23,983 nucleotides of DNA, taken from positions 1-23,983 of the forward strand of contig JBBRNO010000102.1 in assembly GCA_038230275.1 (NCBI GenBank), given 5' to 3'. A program made the translations under genes and the position numbers. The stretch comes from JANXXV01 sp038230275 (GTDB taxonomy: Bacteria; Acidobacteriota; Terriglobia; Bryobacterales; Bryobacteraceae). The stretch's first letter is position 1. Every line of letters begins with the position of its first letter. Shown piece by piece: positions 1 to 7,329 of this stretch. The notes under the pieces are model-generated. The model did no database searches and was not told where the DNA came from. It was given only the letters and a program-made list of their open reading frames with translations.

Positions 1-135
1 ACGGTCGCGGCGCGGAAATCACGGTCGCGGCGCGGATTACGGTCGCCATGCGGACATTACGGTCGCGGCGCGGAAATCACGGTCGCGGCGCGGATTGCGG
101 TCGCCACGCGGACATTACGGTCGCGGCGCGGAAAT
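1..135. repeat. Tandem array of 18-20 bp GC-rich units with 58-bp higher-order period
   Basis: Seven contiguous units of 20, 18, 20, 20, 18, 20 and 19 bp fill positions 1-135. Each contains the core GGTCGC followed by GGCGCGG or a CATGCGG/CACGCGG variant. Unit types recur in the order A-B-C-A-B-C-A, giving a 58-bp super-repeat (1-58, 59-116, then a partial copy). The array probably starts left of the window. The 58-bp period is not a multiple of three, so it is unlikely to be a protein repeat, and I see no gene in it. The unit core ACGGTCGCGGCGCGGAAA matches 16 of 18 bases of the palindrome arm inside the MITE-like element at 18388-18405, which suggests a shared REP-type ancestry (inference). 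Confidence 0.9.
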
Positions 136-166
136 GCCATATTAGCGGCACTCGAAAATCTAAGCA

Positions 167-1570
167 CTAGACCATAGCCGGGGCGGCTTCAAATCGATTC
201 GCTTTGCGCACCCGCGTTAACTCCTTCATAAACACTTTGCCCAGCGCCGCCAGACCCGTCTCAATCTGGGCGGGCGAAAGGCCGCCGAAACTCAAGCGCA
301 AGGTGCCGGGCTCGAACTGGGCGACGGAGAAGTAACGGCCCGGCAAATAGGTGACTTTTTCCTGCTCCGCGCGGGAAAGGAGTTCGGATGCATCCAGGGG
401 ATCGGGGAGCTTCACCCACAGGCTCATGCCGCCGGATGGCCGGGTGAACTGCGTCCCGGCGGGTAAATGCTTTTCGCAGGCGGCGAGCACGGCCCGGAGC
501 CTTGCGGCGCCAGCGGTTCTGACATTGGCGGCATGAGCGGCGAGGCGTCCCGAGACGGCAAAGCGCAGCAGGATGGCTTGCGATAACTGATCGGTATGCA
601 GATCGCACCACTGCTTGGCCTCGGCCAGGCGGGCAATCAGGGCGCGCGGCGCAATGACCCAACCAACCCGTAATCCTGGAAACGCGATCTTCGAGAAACT
701 GCGCAGCAGCACCGTTCCGCCGGAGCCATCCAGTTGCTTGATGGAAGGCAGGGTTGAACCTTCATAACGGAGATCGCCGTAGATGTTGTTTTCCACCAGC
801 AGTACGCCAAACTCCTGTGCCATGCGCAACACTGTTTCGCGCGCCGCCAGCGGTAAAGTGGCTCCGGTGGGATTTTGAAAATTCGAAGTGACCAGCAAGA
901 GCTTCGGACGCTCCCGCACCAGGACCCGGCCCAGATGTTGCAGGTCGACGCCATTTTCGCCCATGGGGACGCCGAACAGGCGGGCTCCGCCGCGGATAAA
1001 AACGTTCTTCAGACCGTGATAAACGGGATCTTCCACCACCACGCCTTCTCCGGCGGACACAAAGGCGCGCTGCAATAGATCGAGCGCCTGCTGGCAGCCG
1101 TTGGTGATCAAGACATCGTCGTCCGGGCCCGCCTCGCCTGAAAGCCGAGCCTCATCCAATAGATATTGGCGGAGCGGGCCGTAGCCACTGGGCGATCCCA
1201 ACTGGAGAATGGAAGAGGCTTCCGGACCCGAGATCACTTCGCGGCACGTTTCCTGAAATTCGGCGAGCGGGAAATGGTCCTCGGCAGGCCGCGAGGAGGC
1301 AAAACTGATGAGATCGGCCGCCGGCATGGAAAAATTGACGAAACTGCCGCGTCCGACGTGCCCCTTCAAGAGGCCTTCTTCTTCCAATAAAGTGTATGCG
1401 GCGGAAACTGTGGTTCGGTTCAGTCCAAGTTGGACTGCCAATTCCCGAGTGGCTGGCAACCTTTCCCCATTGCGAAGTTGCCCACTATGGATACTATCCG
1501 CAATGCGATCATAGAGTTGCCGGTAAAGCGGGATCTCCGAGCTCTCGTCGAGTTGGCTGATGCTTACCAT
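167..1570 (-). CDS. MocR-family transcriptional regulator (GntR wHTH fused to aminotransferase-like domain)
   Basis: A 467-aa protein with an N-terminal GntR winged helix (about residues 12-78: PLYRQLYDRIADSI, then RLPATRELA and RTTVSAAY). A linker leads into a fold-type I PLP-dependent aminotransferase domain (about 105-460). Visible PLP motifs are NPTG (233-236) and SFSK with the Schiff-base Lys at 294. The family normally has an Asp before the Tyr/Ile-Tyr motif (EDD or EDN); here it reads ENNIYG, so the Asp that contacts the pyridine nitrogen is Asn261. Family members sense PLP or an amino compound and regulate nearby metabolic or transport genes; the target here is unknown. The open frame extends upstream to 1651, but the promoter-like sequence at 1585-1613 lies inside that extension, so the ATG at 1570 is preferred. 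The gene is divergent from the Rid-domain gene. Confidence 0.92.
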   Translation of the reverse strand: MVSISQLDESSEIPLYRQLYDRIADSIHSGQLRNGERLPATRELAVQLGLNRTTVSAAYTLLEEEGLLKGHVGRGSFVNFSMPAADLISFASSRPAEDHFPLAEFQETCREVISGPEASSILQLGSPSGYGPLRQYLLDEARLSGEAGPDDDVLITNGCQQALDLLQRAFVSAGEGVVVEDPVYHGLKNVFIRGGARLFGVPMGENGVDLQHLGRVLVRERPKLLLVTSNFQNPTGATLPLAARETVLRMAQEFGVLLVENNIYGDLRYEGSTLPSIKQLDGSGGTVLLRSFSKIAFPGLRVGWVIAPRALIARLAEAKQWCDLHTDQLSQAILLRFAVSGRLAAHAANVRTAGAARLRAVLAACEKHLPAGTQFTRPSGGMSLWVKLPDPLDASELLSRAEQEKVTYLPGRYFSVAQFEPGTLRLSFGGLSPAQIETGLAALGKVFMKELTRVRKANRFEAAPAMV

Positions 1571-1584
1571 GCCAATATTTCTAA

Positions 1585-1613
1585 AAGATAACACATTGGA
1601 CTGGCCATGACAA
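1585..1613 (-). promoter_or_regulatory. Candidate sigma70-type promoter of the MocR gene
   Basis: Read on the minus strand: -35 TTGTCA (1608-1613, 5 of 6 consensus), 17-bp spacer, -10 TATCTT (1585-1590, 4 of 6). Transcription would start only a few bases before the ATG at 1570, giving a very short leader. This placement supports 1570 over the upstream starts at 1618 and 1651. It is motif matching only. Confidence 0.5.
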
Positions 1614-1636
1614 GCCATTTTCTCCGGCTTTAATCC

Positions 1637-1651
1637 TGATACAATCACCAC
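1637..1651 (+). promoter_or_regulatory. Candidate extended -10 promoter giving a leaderless GTG start
   Basis: TGATACAAT at 1637-1645 matches an extended -10 element (TG-n-TATAAT with one mismatch). It is followed by six bases and then the GTG of the Rid-domain gene at 1652. There is no Shine-Dalgarno sequence and no good -35. The spacing puts the transcription start at or next to the GTG, which is the classical layout of a leaderless mRNA. Confidence 0.45.
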
Positions 1652-2716
1652 GTGCGGCGAGTCGCCTTATTTCTAATCATCACTCTCTTCACGTCCTGTC
1701 TCGTCTCTTTTGCGAAAAAGAAGAAGACGGAAGAAGAACTGACGCAAGTGCTGGCGTTACCCAAAGATCCTCCGGCGGCTGTGGTTGCGGACGTGCCCCG
1801 GCTGGTATTCCACGTATCGCCGCTATCTGGAAAAGGGCTTCTCTCGCAGCAGACGCGGGACGCGCTCAAGAGCCTGCTGCAACAAACAAAAGGTGCGCAG
1901 ATTGTAAAGCTCAGGGCGTTTGTTGCGGGTTCCGGCGATTTGCGACGGGTGCAGACGATTGTGAGCGAGGTGCTGACCGAAAAGAAGATGAACCTTCCGG
2001 CGCTGAGTGTAGTGCAAGTGGGCGGACTACCGCTGGCGGGAGCGCAGGTTGTACTGGAATCCATCTCGACGGATCGCCGCGTGCAGAACGAACATGGACT
2101 GGGTTTTATTTCCGGCCAGCCCTCGACGATGAAAGACGTACTTGGGCCGTTGAAGACCGTGACCGGGAAGGCGGGGTTCAGTGCCGGTTCGGTGCGCCGG
2201 GTTACCTGCTTCCTGAGCGACCTGGATAGTGTGGGCGCGCTGCGCGGGCAGGCGCAGACGGCGTTTCCGAATGCCGTGCTGAACGTGGTGCAATTGCAGC
2301 GGTCCACGCTGGAAGACTTAGCGGAATGCGAAGCGGTAGCAAGTTTGAGTACCACGCCGGCAAAGGCCATTTCCTTCTTTGAACCGGAAGCGGGCAAGTA
2401 TTCGCAGATCGCGATGGTAGGGCCGGGCAAGGTAGCGCTCACGGGAACGCAGGTTGGCTTTCGTTTCCAGGATGAAGATGTGCGGTTGGCGTTCGGACGT
2501 CTGGGCAAGGCTCTGGACGGCGTTGGCGGCAGTTTCAAGAACGTGGCGATGACTCACCTGTATCCGCTGAGCCGCGCTACGGCTGATAGGATTCGAAAAA
2601 TCCGGTTTGAATTCTGCGATCCGGCGATGCCGCCCGCGAGTACCCTGTTGCTGTTTGAAGGATTGCCGGGACTGGACGCGGCCTTTGCAATTGACGTGAT
2701 TGCCGTGGTGCCCTAG
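1652..2716 (+). CDS. Secreted protein with two Rid (YjgF/YER057c/UK114)-like domains
   Basis: A 354-aa protein. Residues 1-21 form a signal peptide (two Arg, a hydrophobic stretch ending LVSFA, then a Lys run). The SFA-K junction suits signal peptidase I; TSC at about residue 15 is a poor lipobox. Two regions resemble Rid domains: about 50-150 (DLRRVQTIVSEVL..., PALSVVQVGGLPLAGAQVVLES) and about 255-354 (FKNVAMTHLYPLS..., PPASTLLLFEGLPGLDAAFAIDVIAV). Cytosolic RidA deaminates enamines and imines. An exported tandem version must do something else or use another ligand, and I cannot assign a reaction. I could not find the Arg that RidA uses for catalysis with confidence. The gene converges on the Rpn-like gene, and their stop codons overlap in the CTAG at 2713-2716. 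Confidence 0.75.
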   Translation: MRRVALFLIITLFTSCLVSFAKKKKTEEELTQVLALPKDPPAAVVADVPRLVFHVSPLSGKGLLSQQTRDALKSLLQQTKGAQIVKLRAFVAGSGDLRRVQTIVSEVLTEKKMNLPALSVVQVGGLPLAGAQVVLESISTDRRVQNEHGLGFISGQPSTMKDVLGPLKTVTGKAGFSAGSVRRVTCFLSDLDSVGALRGQAQTAFPNAVLNVVQLQRSTLEDLAECEAVASLSTTPAKAISFFEPEAGKYSQIAMVGPGKVALTGTQVGFRFQDEDVRLAFGRLGKALDGVGGSFKNVAMTHLYPLSRATADRIRKIRFEFCDPAMPPASTLLLFEGLPGLDAAFAIDVIAVVP

Positions 2717-3537
2717 CGATTCGGGAGAGGTCTTTGTTTGCCGAGCACGCCTTCCAGCGTTTCAGCGGTGATGACCTTTTTCGCCCACTGTGCGGCGTCG
2801 GACAATTTGGCGTTGCCTAAACGTTCGTCCGCCCACTTGGGCAGCTTGCCGAATTTGGTCTCCAGCGATATCCGGATGATGGTCACCTGTCCATCCCGCA
2901 TCAAGTCCCTCAGGATCTCGTTCTTGGCGATGTCAATTGTTGCGCCCATAATCTTCACCTCCATTGTGAGCCGTCCCGTCAATCGGCGCAACCCGCAAAG
3001 TAAAACCAATTGAGCCAGTACCCGGTCCCGCTCTGGGCCTTGCAGTTCGTTTGCGCGCCGAATGATTTCCACGACACGTTCCGGTCCACCATTCGCCAAC
3101 ATCGCAAGGGCTAGATCACCCGGGCGGCCGCTGGCAATCAGTTCCCCCGCTTCCAGCGTGCGAATGTCAATAAGCCGGTAAGCGATTTTTGTATCGCCCA
3201 GGTCCACGCCGCTTGGCATCCGCATCTTCGCTTGTCCAGTGTAGAGAACGACCTGCCGGACACGGCAACGGTACTTGTGACCGAGCAGAACACAGTAGAT
3301 TCCGGCGCGATATGCCATGTCCTTGTCGTTAGTGCTCTGAAACTCAATGTGCAGTATTGTTTCGTCTGCCAGCAGTACTACCAGATCCGCGCGACGCTCC
3401 AGAACCTTGGCCAAGTCCACGTTCAGGAAGGCCTTGATCCTGACACCGCCAGTCAATTGGTCCAGTAGAGTCGGATGATCCTTCTGGAATAAATCCTTCA
3501 CTACCGCGTCGTATCTCGCGAAGCCGATGTTCATCAT
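2713..3537 (-). CDS. Rpn-family PD-(D/E)XK nuclease-like protein (recombination-promoting nuclease / putative transposase)
   Basis: A 274-aa protein. The N-terminal half carries the Rpn/YhgA-type restriction-endonuclease core: ADLVVLL (Asp51), then LHIEFQS (Glu65-x-Gln67), followed by DKDMAYRAGIYC. This fits the D...ExQ signature of the family. The C-terminal part (about 180-274) is helical and charged, as usual for these proteins. RpnA-type proteins are DNA endonucleases that raise RecA-independent recombination in E. coli; many homologues are uncharacterised. Two adjacent ATG codons at 3537 and 3534 lie 7 nt after the TAA of the YpdA-like gene. No clear Shine-Dalgarno sequence is present, so translation is probably coupled. 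The open frame extends to 3576, inside the upstream gene, but the family start pattern (MNIGFARYDAVVKDLF) favours 3537 or 3534. Confidence 0.8.
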   Translation of the reverse strand: MMNIGFARYDAVVKDLFQKDHPTLLDQLTGGVRIKAFLNVDLAKVLERRADLVVLLADETILHIEFQSTNDKDMAYRAGIYCVLLGHKYRCRVRQVVLYTGQAKMRMPSGVDLGDTKIAYRLIDIRTLEAGELIASGRPGDLALAMLANGGPERVVEIIRRANELQGPERDRVLAQLVLLCGLRRLTGRLTMEVKIMGATIDIAKNEILRDLMRDGQVTIIRISLETKFGKLPKWADERLGNAKLSDAAQWAKKVITAETLEGVLGKQRPLPNR

Positions 3538-3544
3538 CGAGCGA

Positions 3545-4525
3545 TTACAGAACCATCCGAGCGATTGCCTCCGCAATCAACTTTCCGTGGAACCGGCCAT
3601 TCTCAATAAAGATCTCATTGGTGTGCATGCCGGCCACAATGACACCGGCGAGGAAAATACCGGGCCGCTCACTTTCCAGGGTCTCCGGATTGGTGCAGGG
3701 CCGCAGCGTATCCGGCTGCAGCGTGATGCCCAGGTCAGCCAGAAACTTCAGGTCGGGGCGGTAGCCAGTCATGGCGAACACGAAATCGTTTTTCACGACG
3801 ACCACGCCTTCCGGGGTTGAGAGCAGGATGGAGTCTGGTCCGATCTCAGTGACGTGGGAATGGAAGTAGCCTTTGATCTCGCCGTTCTTAATGCGATTCT
3901 CAATGTTCGGCTTGATCCAGTACTTCACCGAGTCCGAGATACCGGCACCGCGGTGGATCAGGGTGACGCGGGCGCCAGTCCAATAAAGCTCCAGCGCGGC
4001 TATCGCGGCTGAATTCTTCGCTCCAATCACCGCTACGTCGTGGTTATAGTAGGGGTGCGCTTCCTTGTAATAATGGATCACCTTGGCGCTGTCTTCCCCC
4101 GGCACGTTCAGCTGGTTCGGCACATCGTAATAACCGGTGGCCAGAATGATCTTCTTCGCCAAGTATTCCTGGCGGCAACCTTTGGCATCCTCGGTGGGCA
4201 CCATGAATCCACCGTCGGAACCTCGAATGCCCAGCACCGTCTCATACTGATGAATCTTCAGCTGGTAATGATCGGCCACCCGCCGGTAGTATTTCAAAGC
4301 CTCCGTACGTCCGGGCTTTTCGTTCAGCGACGTCATGGGAATATCGCCAATCTCCAGAAGCTCGGGAGTGGTGAAGAAAACCATGTTCGTCGGATAGTGA
4401 TATAGCGAATTGACGACGCAGCCTTTCTCAATCAGCAGCGTGTTGACGCCGCGCTTTTGCAGTTCGATGCCGCAGGCCAGGCCAGTGGGACCGGCACCAA
4501 CCACAATGGCATCGAAGTCCTTCAC
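3545..4525 (-). CDS. ypdA: YpdA-like FAD/NAD(P)-binding oxidoreductase (putative bacillithiol disulfide reductase)
   Basis: A 326-aa protein of usual family length. The FAD-binding GxGxxG is at 10-15 (GAGPTG). The YpdA hallmark NSLYHYPTNMVFFTTPELLEIGD follows at about residues 39-61, and the second Rossmann motif (VIGAKNSAAIAALELY) is near 166-181. There is no CxxC, as in YpdA and unlike thioredoxin reductase. In staphylococcal YpdA the conserved redox Cys14 lies in GPCG; here residue 14 is Thr and the nearest Cys is Cys18. YpdA (Bdr) reduces oxidised bacillithiol with NADPH, and bacillithiol is reported from some Acidobacteria. The GTG start overlaps the alaS stop by 4 bp (GTGA), so it is translationally coupled. 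The enzyme class is secure; the substrate is inferred. Confidence 0.87.
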   Translation of the reverse strand: MKDFDAIVVGAGPTGLACGIELQKRGVNTLLIEKGCVVNSLYHYPTNMVFFTTPELLEIGDIPMTSLNEKPGRTEALKYYRRVADHYQLKIHQYETVLGIRGSDGGFMVPTEDAKGCRQEYLAKKIILATGYYDVPNQLNVPGEDSAKVIHYYKEAHPYYNHDVAVIGAKNSAAIAALELYWTGARVTLIHRGAGISDSVKYWIKPNIENRIKNGEIKGYFHSHVTEIGPDSILLSTPEGVVVVKNDFVFAMTGYRPDLKFLADLGITLQPDTLRPCTNPETLESERPGIFLAGVIVAGMHTNEIFIENGRFHGKLIAEAIARMVL

Positions 4526-7086
4526 AACAGCTTCTCCACCGCGGCGTAAACGGTCTCCAGCGCGGCTGGAAGCGCGGCTGCGTTGTTGCCGCCGGCCTCT
4601 GCCATATCCGGGCGGCCACCGCCCTTGCCACCGACCGCCGAGGCCACCGAACCGATCAGCTTGCCCGCGTGCACCTTTGCCGTCAGATCCTTGGTGACCG
4701 CCGATATCAAAGACACCGTGGCGTCCTCAACCGACCCCAACACGACCACGCCAGATTGCCACTTGTTGCGCAGCGAGTCTGCCAGGGCCCGCATCTGCGC
4801 CCGATCCAAGCCATCTACCTGCGCCGCAAGAACCTTCACGCCCTTGACCAGACGAACGGAACTTTCGAGTTCACCAACCTGAGCCTGGGCTACCTTGTTC
4901 TTCAGCTGATCCACTTGCTTTTCCAAAGCCTTCTGCACGGCGTTCAGACGATCGATCTGCTCCAGCAGCGATGAGTTCTTCTCTTCCAGCTTCTGCACTA
5001 CGGTTTCCCCGGTGACCGCCTCAATCCGGCGCACGCCGGCCGAGATTCCGCCTTCGGAAACAATCTTGCATAGCCCAATATCACCGGTGCGTTTGACGTG
5101 CGTTCCGCCGCATAGCTCGCGGCTGAAATCGTCCACCGTCACCACCCGCACGCGGTCGCCGTATTTCTCCCCGAACAACGCCATCGCGCCGGTGGTGAGG
5201 GCCTTGTCGATATCCATCACTTCGGTTCGCACTTCGGCGTTCGAGAGGATCTCTGCATTCACCAGGCGCTCCACTTCCTGAAGTTCCACCGCATTGAGCG
5301 GAGCATAGTGGGAGAAATCGAATCGCAAACGCAAGGGTTCGACAACACTGCCAGCCTGCTTCACATGCGGCCCCAACACGCGGCGCAGCGCGGCCTGCAA
5401 CAGGTGCGTGGCCGTGTGATTGCGCATGGTGGGATTGCGTGCCGAGCGATCCACGTCCGCACGCAACTTGTCACCGGGATGGATGGGCGCCAGCGCCTTG
5501 ATGCGATGCACCGTCAAACCCTTCACCGGCGCATAGGCGGAAATCACATCCGCTACCATCTCATCCGTTTCTGCATTGTAGAGCGATCCCTGATCGCCAA
5601 CCTGGCCGCCGGATTCGGCGTAGAAAGGCGTGCGGTCCAAAACCAGCTCCCCGTCTTTCGGCGAAGCCACCACGGTGGCCTCCGCGGTGAGCGTGTCATA
5701 CCCCAGAAATTTTGTGGGATGCGATTGGTGCAGCTCTTTGTAAATGGGGTCGACGTGCGTTTTCTCAGCGCCCTTCCAACTGGCGCGCGCCTGCACACGC
5801 TGCCGCTCCATGTGCGTTTCAAAATCCTGCAAATCGATGGCCAGGCCAAACTCGCGCGCCATTTCCTGCTGCTCATCCAGCGCCAGGCCGTAGGTGTCGT
5901 AGAGCTTGAATGCAGCCGCACCCGGCAGGACTCCTCCAGCCGCGGACTTGGCTTCATCGTGAAACACTTTTTCGGCGACCAGAAAAGTTGTCGCGTAGCG
6001 GTGCTCTTCTTCTTTCACAATGCGAGCCACGCGAGAGATGCTCTCTACCATCTCCGGATAGGCGGGCTTCATCCACTCGGCCACGAAGCCGGTCATCTGA
6101 TAAAGGAATGGATCCACCACGCCGATCATCCGGGCGTTACGCATGGCCCGGCGCATGATCTTACGCAGCACGTAGCCGCGGCCTTCGTTCGACGGAACCA
6201 CGCCGTCGTGAATGAGGAACGCCGTTGCGCGAGCATGGTCCGCGCAGATCCGCAGCACCGTACTGATGCGATCCGCCTCGGCGCCATATTCTACTTTGAA
6301 CAACCCCGCCGCATAGTCGATGATCGGACTGATCAGGTCCGTCTCGTAATTGCTTAGCTTGCCCTGCATGATGGCGGTGATGCGTTCCAACCCCATGCCG
6401 GTGTCGATGGACGGCCTGGGCAGCGGCGCCAGAACGCCATCAGCCGAGCGATCGAATTGCATGAATACGAGATTCCAGATCTCGACAAACCGGCCGCCGG
6501 CGTCTAGCGGAAACTCTTCCGCTTCCCGGCCACGCTCGGCCGCGTCCTGACCCAGATCGAAGTGGATTTCCGAACAGGGGCCGCAGGGGCCGGTCTCACC
6601 CATCTGCCAGAAATTGTCCTTTTCATCCAAGCGGAAAATGCGGCTCTTGGGAATGCCGGTCACTTTCTGCCAGAGCGCTTCCGCGTCGTCGTCTTCACGA
6701 AACACGGTGACGTAGAGTTTATCTTTTGGCAGGCCGTATTCTTTGGTGATCAAGTCCCAGGCGTAATCGATCGCTTCGGCCTTGAAGTAATCGCCGAAAG
6801 AAAAATTGCCCAGCATTTCGAAGAATGTGTGGTGCCGCCGGGTGTAGCCTACGTTTTCCAGGTCGTTGTGTTTGCCGCCCGCCCGCACGCACTTCTGCGA
6901 CGTGGCGGCGCGCGAGTAATCGCGTTTTTCCTGGCCGAGAAAGACGTCTTTAAACTGATTCATGCCGGCGTTGGTGAACAACAGCGTTGGGTCGTTGGCT
7001 GGCACCAACGAAGAGCTACGCACTACGCGATGATCGCGGGCAGAGAAATAGTCCAGAAACTTCTGGCGAACCTGATGGCCTGTCAT
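4522..7086 (-). CDS. alaS: Alanine--tRNA ligase
   Basis: An 854-aa protein close to the usual 860-880. It attaches alanine to tRNA(Ala) in the cytosol. The class II catalytic domain covers about 1-245, with FTNAGMNQFKDVFLG at 37-51, motif 2 around RAGGKHND (68-75) and GMGLER motif 3 (230-235). The tRNA-binding domain follows to about 460. The editing domain holds the zinc and catalytic residues H557-x3-H561 (HTATH) and C659-x3-H663 (CGGTH). The C-terminal DHHA1 domain ends with the glycine-rich GGKGGGRPDMAEAGG. The ATG at 7086 has AAGGA about 6 nt upstream. It is the first gene of a minus-strand operon with the YpdA-like and Rpn-like genes, and its upstream region contains a strong hairpin (7140-7187). 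Confidence 0.98.
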   Translation of the reverse strand: MTGHQVRQKFLDYFSARDHRVVRSSSLVPANDPTLLFTNAGMNQFKDVFLGQEKRDYSRAATSQKCVRAGGKHNDLENVGYTRRHHTFFEMLGNFSFGDYFKAEAIDYAWDLITKEYGLPKDKLYVTVFREDDDAEALWQKVTGIPKSRIFRLDEKDNFWQMGETGPCGPCSEIHFDLGQDAAERGREAEEFPLDAGGRFVEIWNLVFMQFDRSADGVLAPLPRPSIDTGMGLERITAIMQGKLSNYETDLISPIIDYAAGLFKVEYGAEADRISTVLRICADHARATAFLIHDGVVPSNEGRGYVLRKIMRRAMRNARMIGVVDPFLYQMTGFVAEWMKPAYPEMVESISRVARIVKEEEHRYATTFLVAEKVFHDEAKSAAGGVLPGAAAFKLYDTYGLALDEQQEMAREFGLAIDLQDFETHMERQRVQARASWKGAEKTHVDPIYKELHQSHPTKFLGYDTLTAEATVVASPKDGELVLDRTPFYAESGGQVGDQGSLYNAETDEMVADVISAYAPVKGLTVHRIKALAPIHPGDKLRADVDRSARNPTMRNHTATHLLQAALRRVLGPHVKQAGSVVEPLRLRFDFSHYAPLNAVELQEVERLVNAEILSNAEVRTEVMDIDKALTTGAMALFGEKYGDRVRVVTVDDFSRELCGGTHVKRTGDIGLCKIVSEGGISAGVRRIEAVTGETVVQKLEEKNSSLLEQIDRLNAVQKALEKQVDQLKNKVAQAQVGELESSVRLVKGVKVLAAQVDGLDRAQMRALADSLRNKWQSGVVVLGSVEDATVSLISAVTKDLTAKVHAGKLIGSVASAVGGKGGGRPDMAEAGGNNAAALPAALETVYAAVEKLL

Positions 7087-7139
7087 TTGTTTCCTTCATT
7101 GTGACATGGCGCCAGAAGGCTCCGCCCGGACGACAAAAG

Positions 7140-7187
7140 CGGACCGGCGCTTACTGGTTGCGCGGGTCCGGTTCCCTTCCCCGGTCC
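7140..7187 (-). promoter_or_regulatory. alaS: Structured leader upstream of alaS (hairpin with alternative pairing)
   Basis: An 11-bp stem with one mismatch (7140-7150 with 7160-7170) has a 9-nt loop. On the minus strand it is followed directly by CTTTTG, so it resembles a weak intrinsic terminator in the alaS leader. The same 3' arm (GGACCGG on the plus strand, 7141-7147) can also pair perfectly with CCGGTCC at 7181-7187. Two mutually exclusive folds are thus possible, as in attenuators. No T-box consensus was recognised. The structure is seen; its function is inferred. Confidence 0.35.
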
Positions 7188-7228
7188 GAGGATACCCGAA
7201 AATCTCTGCCTTTGGAAGAGCCTGCCAA

Positions 7229-7257
7229 TTGACTCTCGTTCATCGATCTGCTACACC
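7229..7257 (+). promoter_or_regulatory. Candidate promoter of the TonB-dependent receptor gene
   Basis: TTGACT (7229-7234, 5 of 6 to the -35 consensus), a 17-bp spacer, and TACACC (7252-7257, a weak -10). The leader to the GTG at 7330 would be about 65 nt. The -35 is good and the -10 poor, so confidence is low. Confidence 0.3.
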
Positions 7258-7329
7258 AAGTTAATCGCCGGGTTACAAACTACGTTGTTCGTCGCCGGAA
7301 GCTCTTTTTGGGGAAAGGGGGAAATTCCA

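Noticed and set aside
1..135. A CRISPR array.
   Set aside because: The 18-20 bp units are contiguous with no unique spacers, and no cas genes are in the window.
5308..6357. A 349-codon plus-strand frame.
   Set aside because: It is entirely antisense to alaS, has no recognisable domain and no ribosome site; it is a shadow of codon bias.
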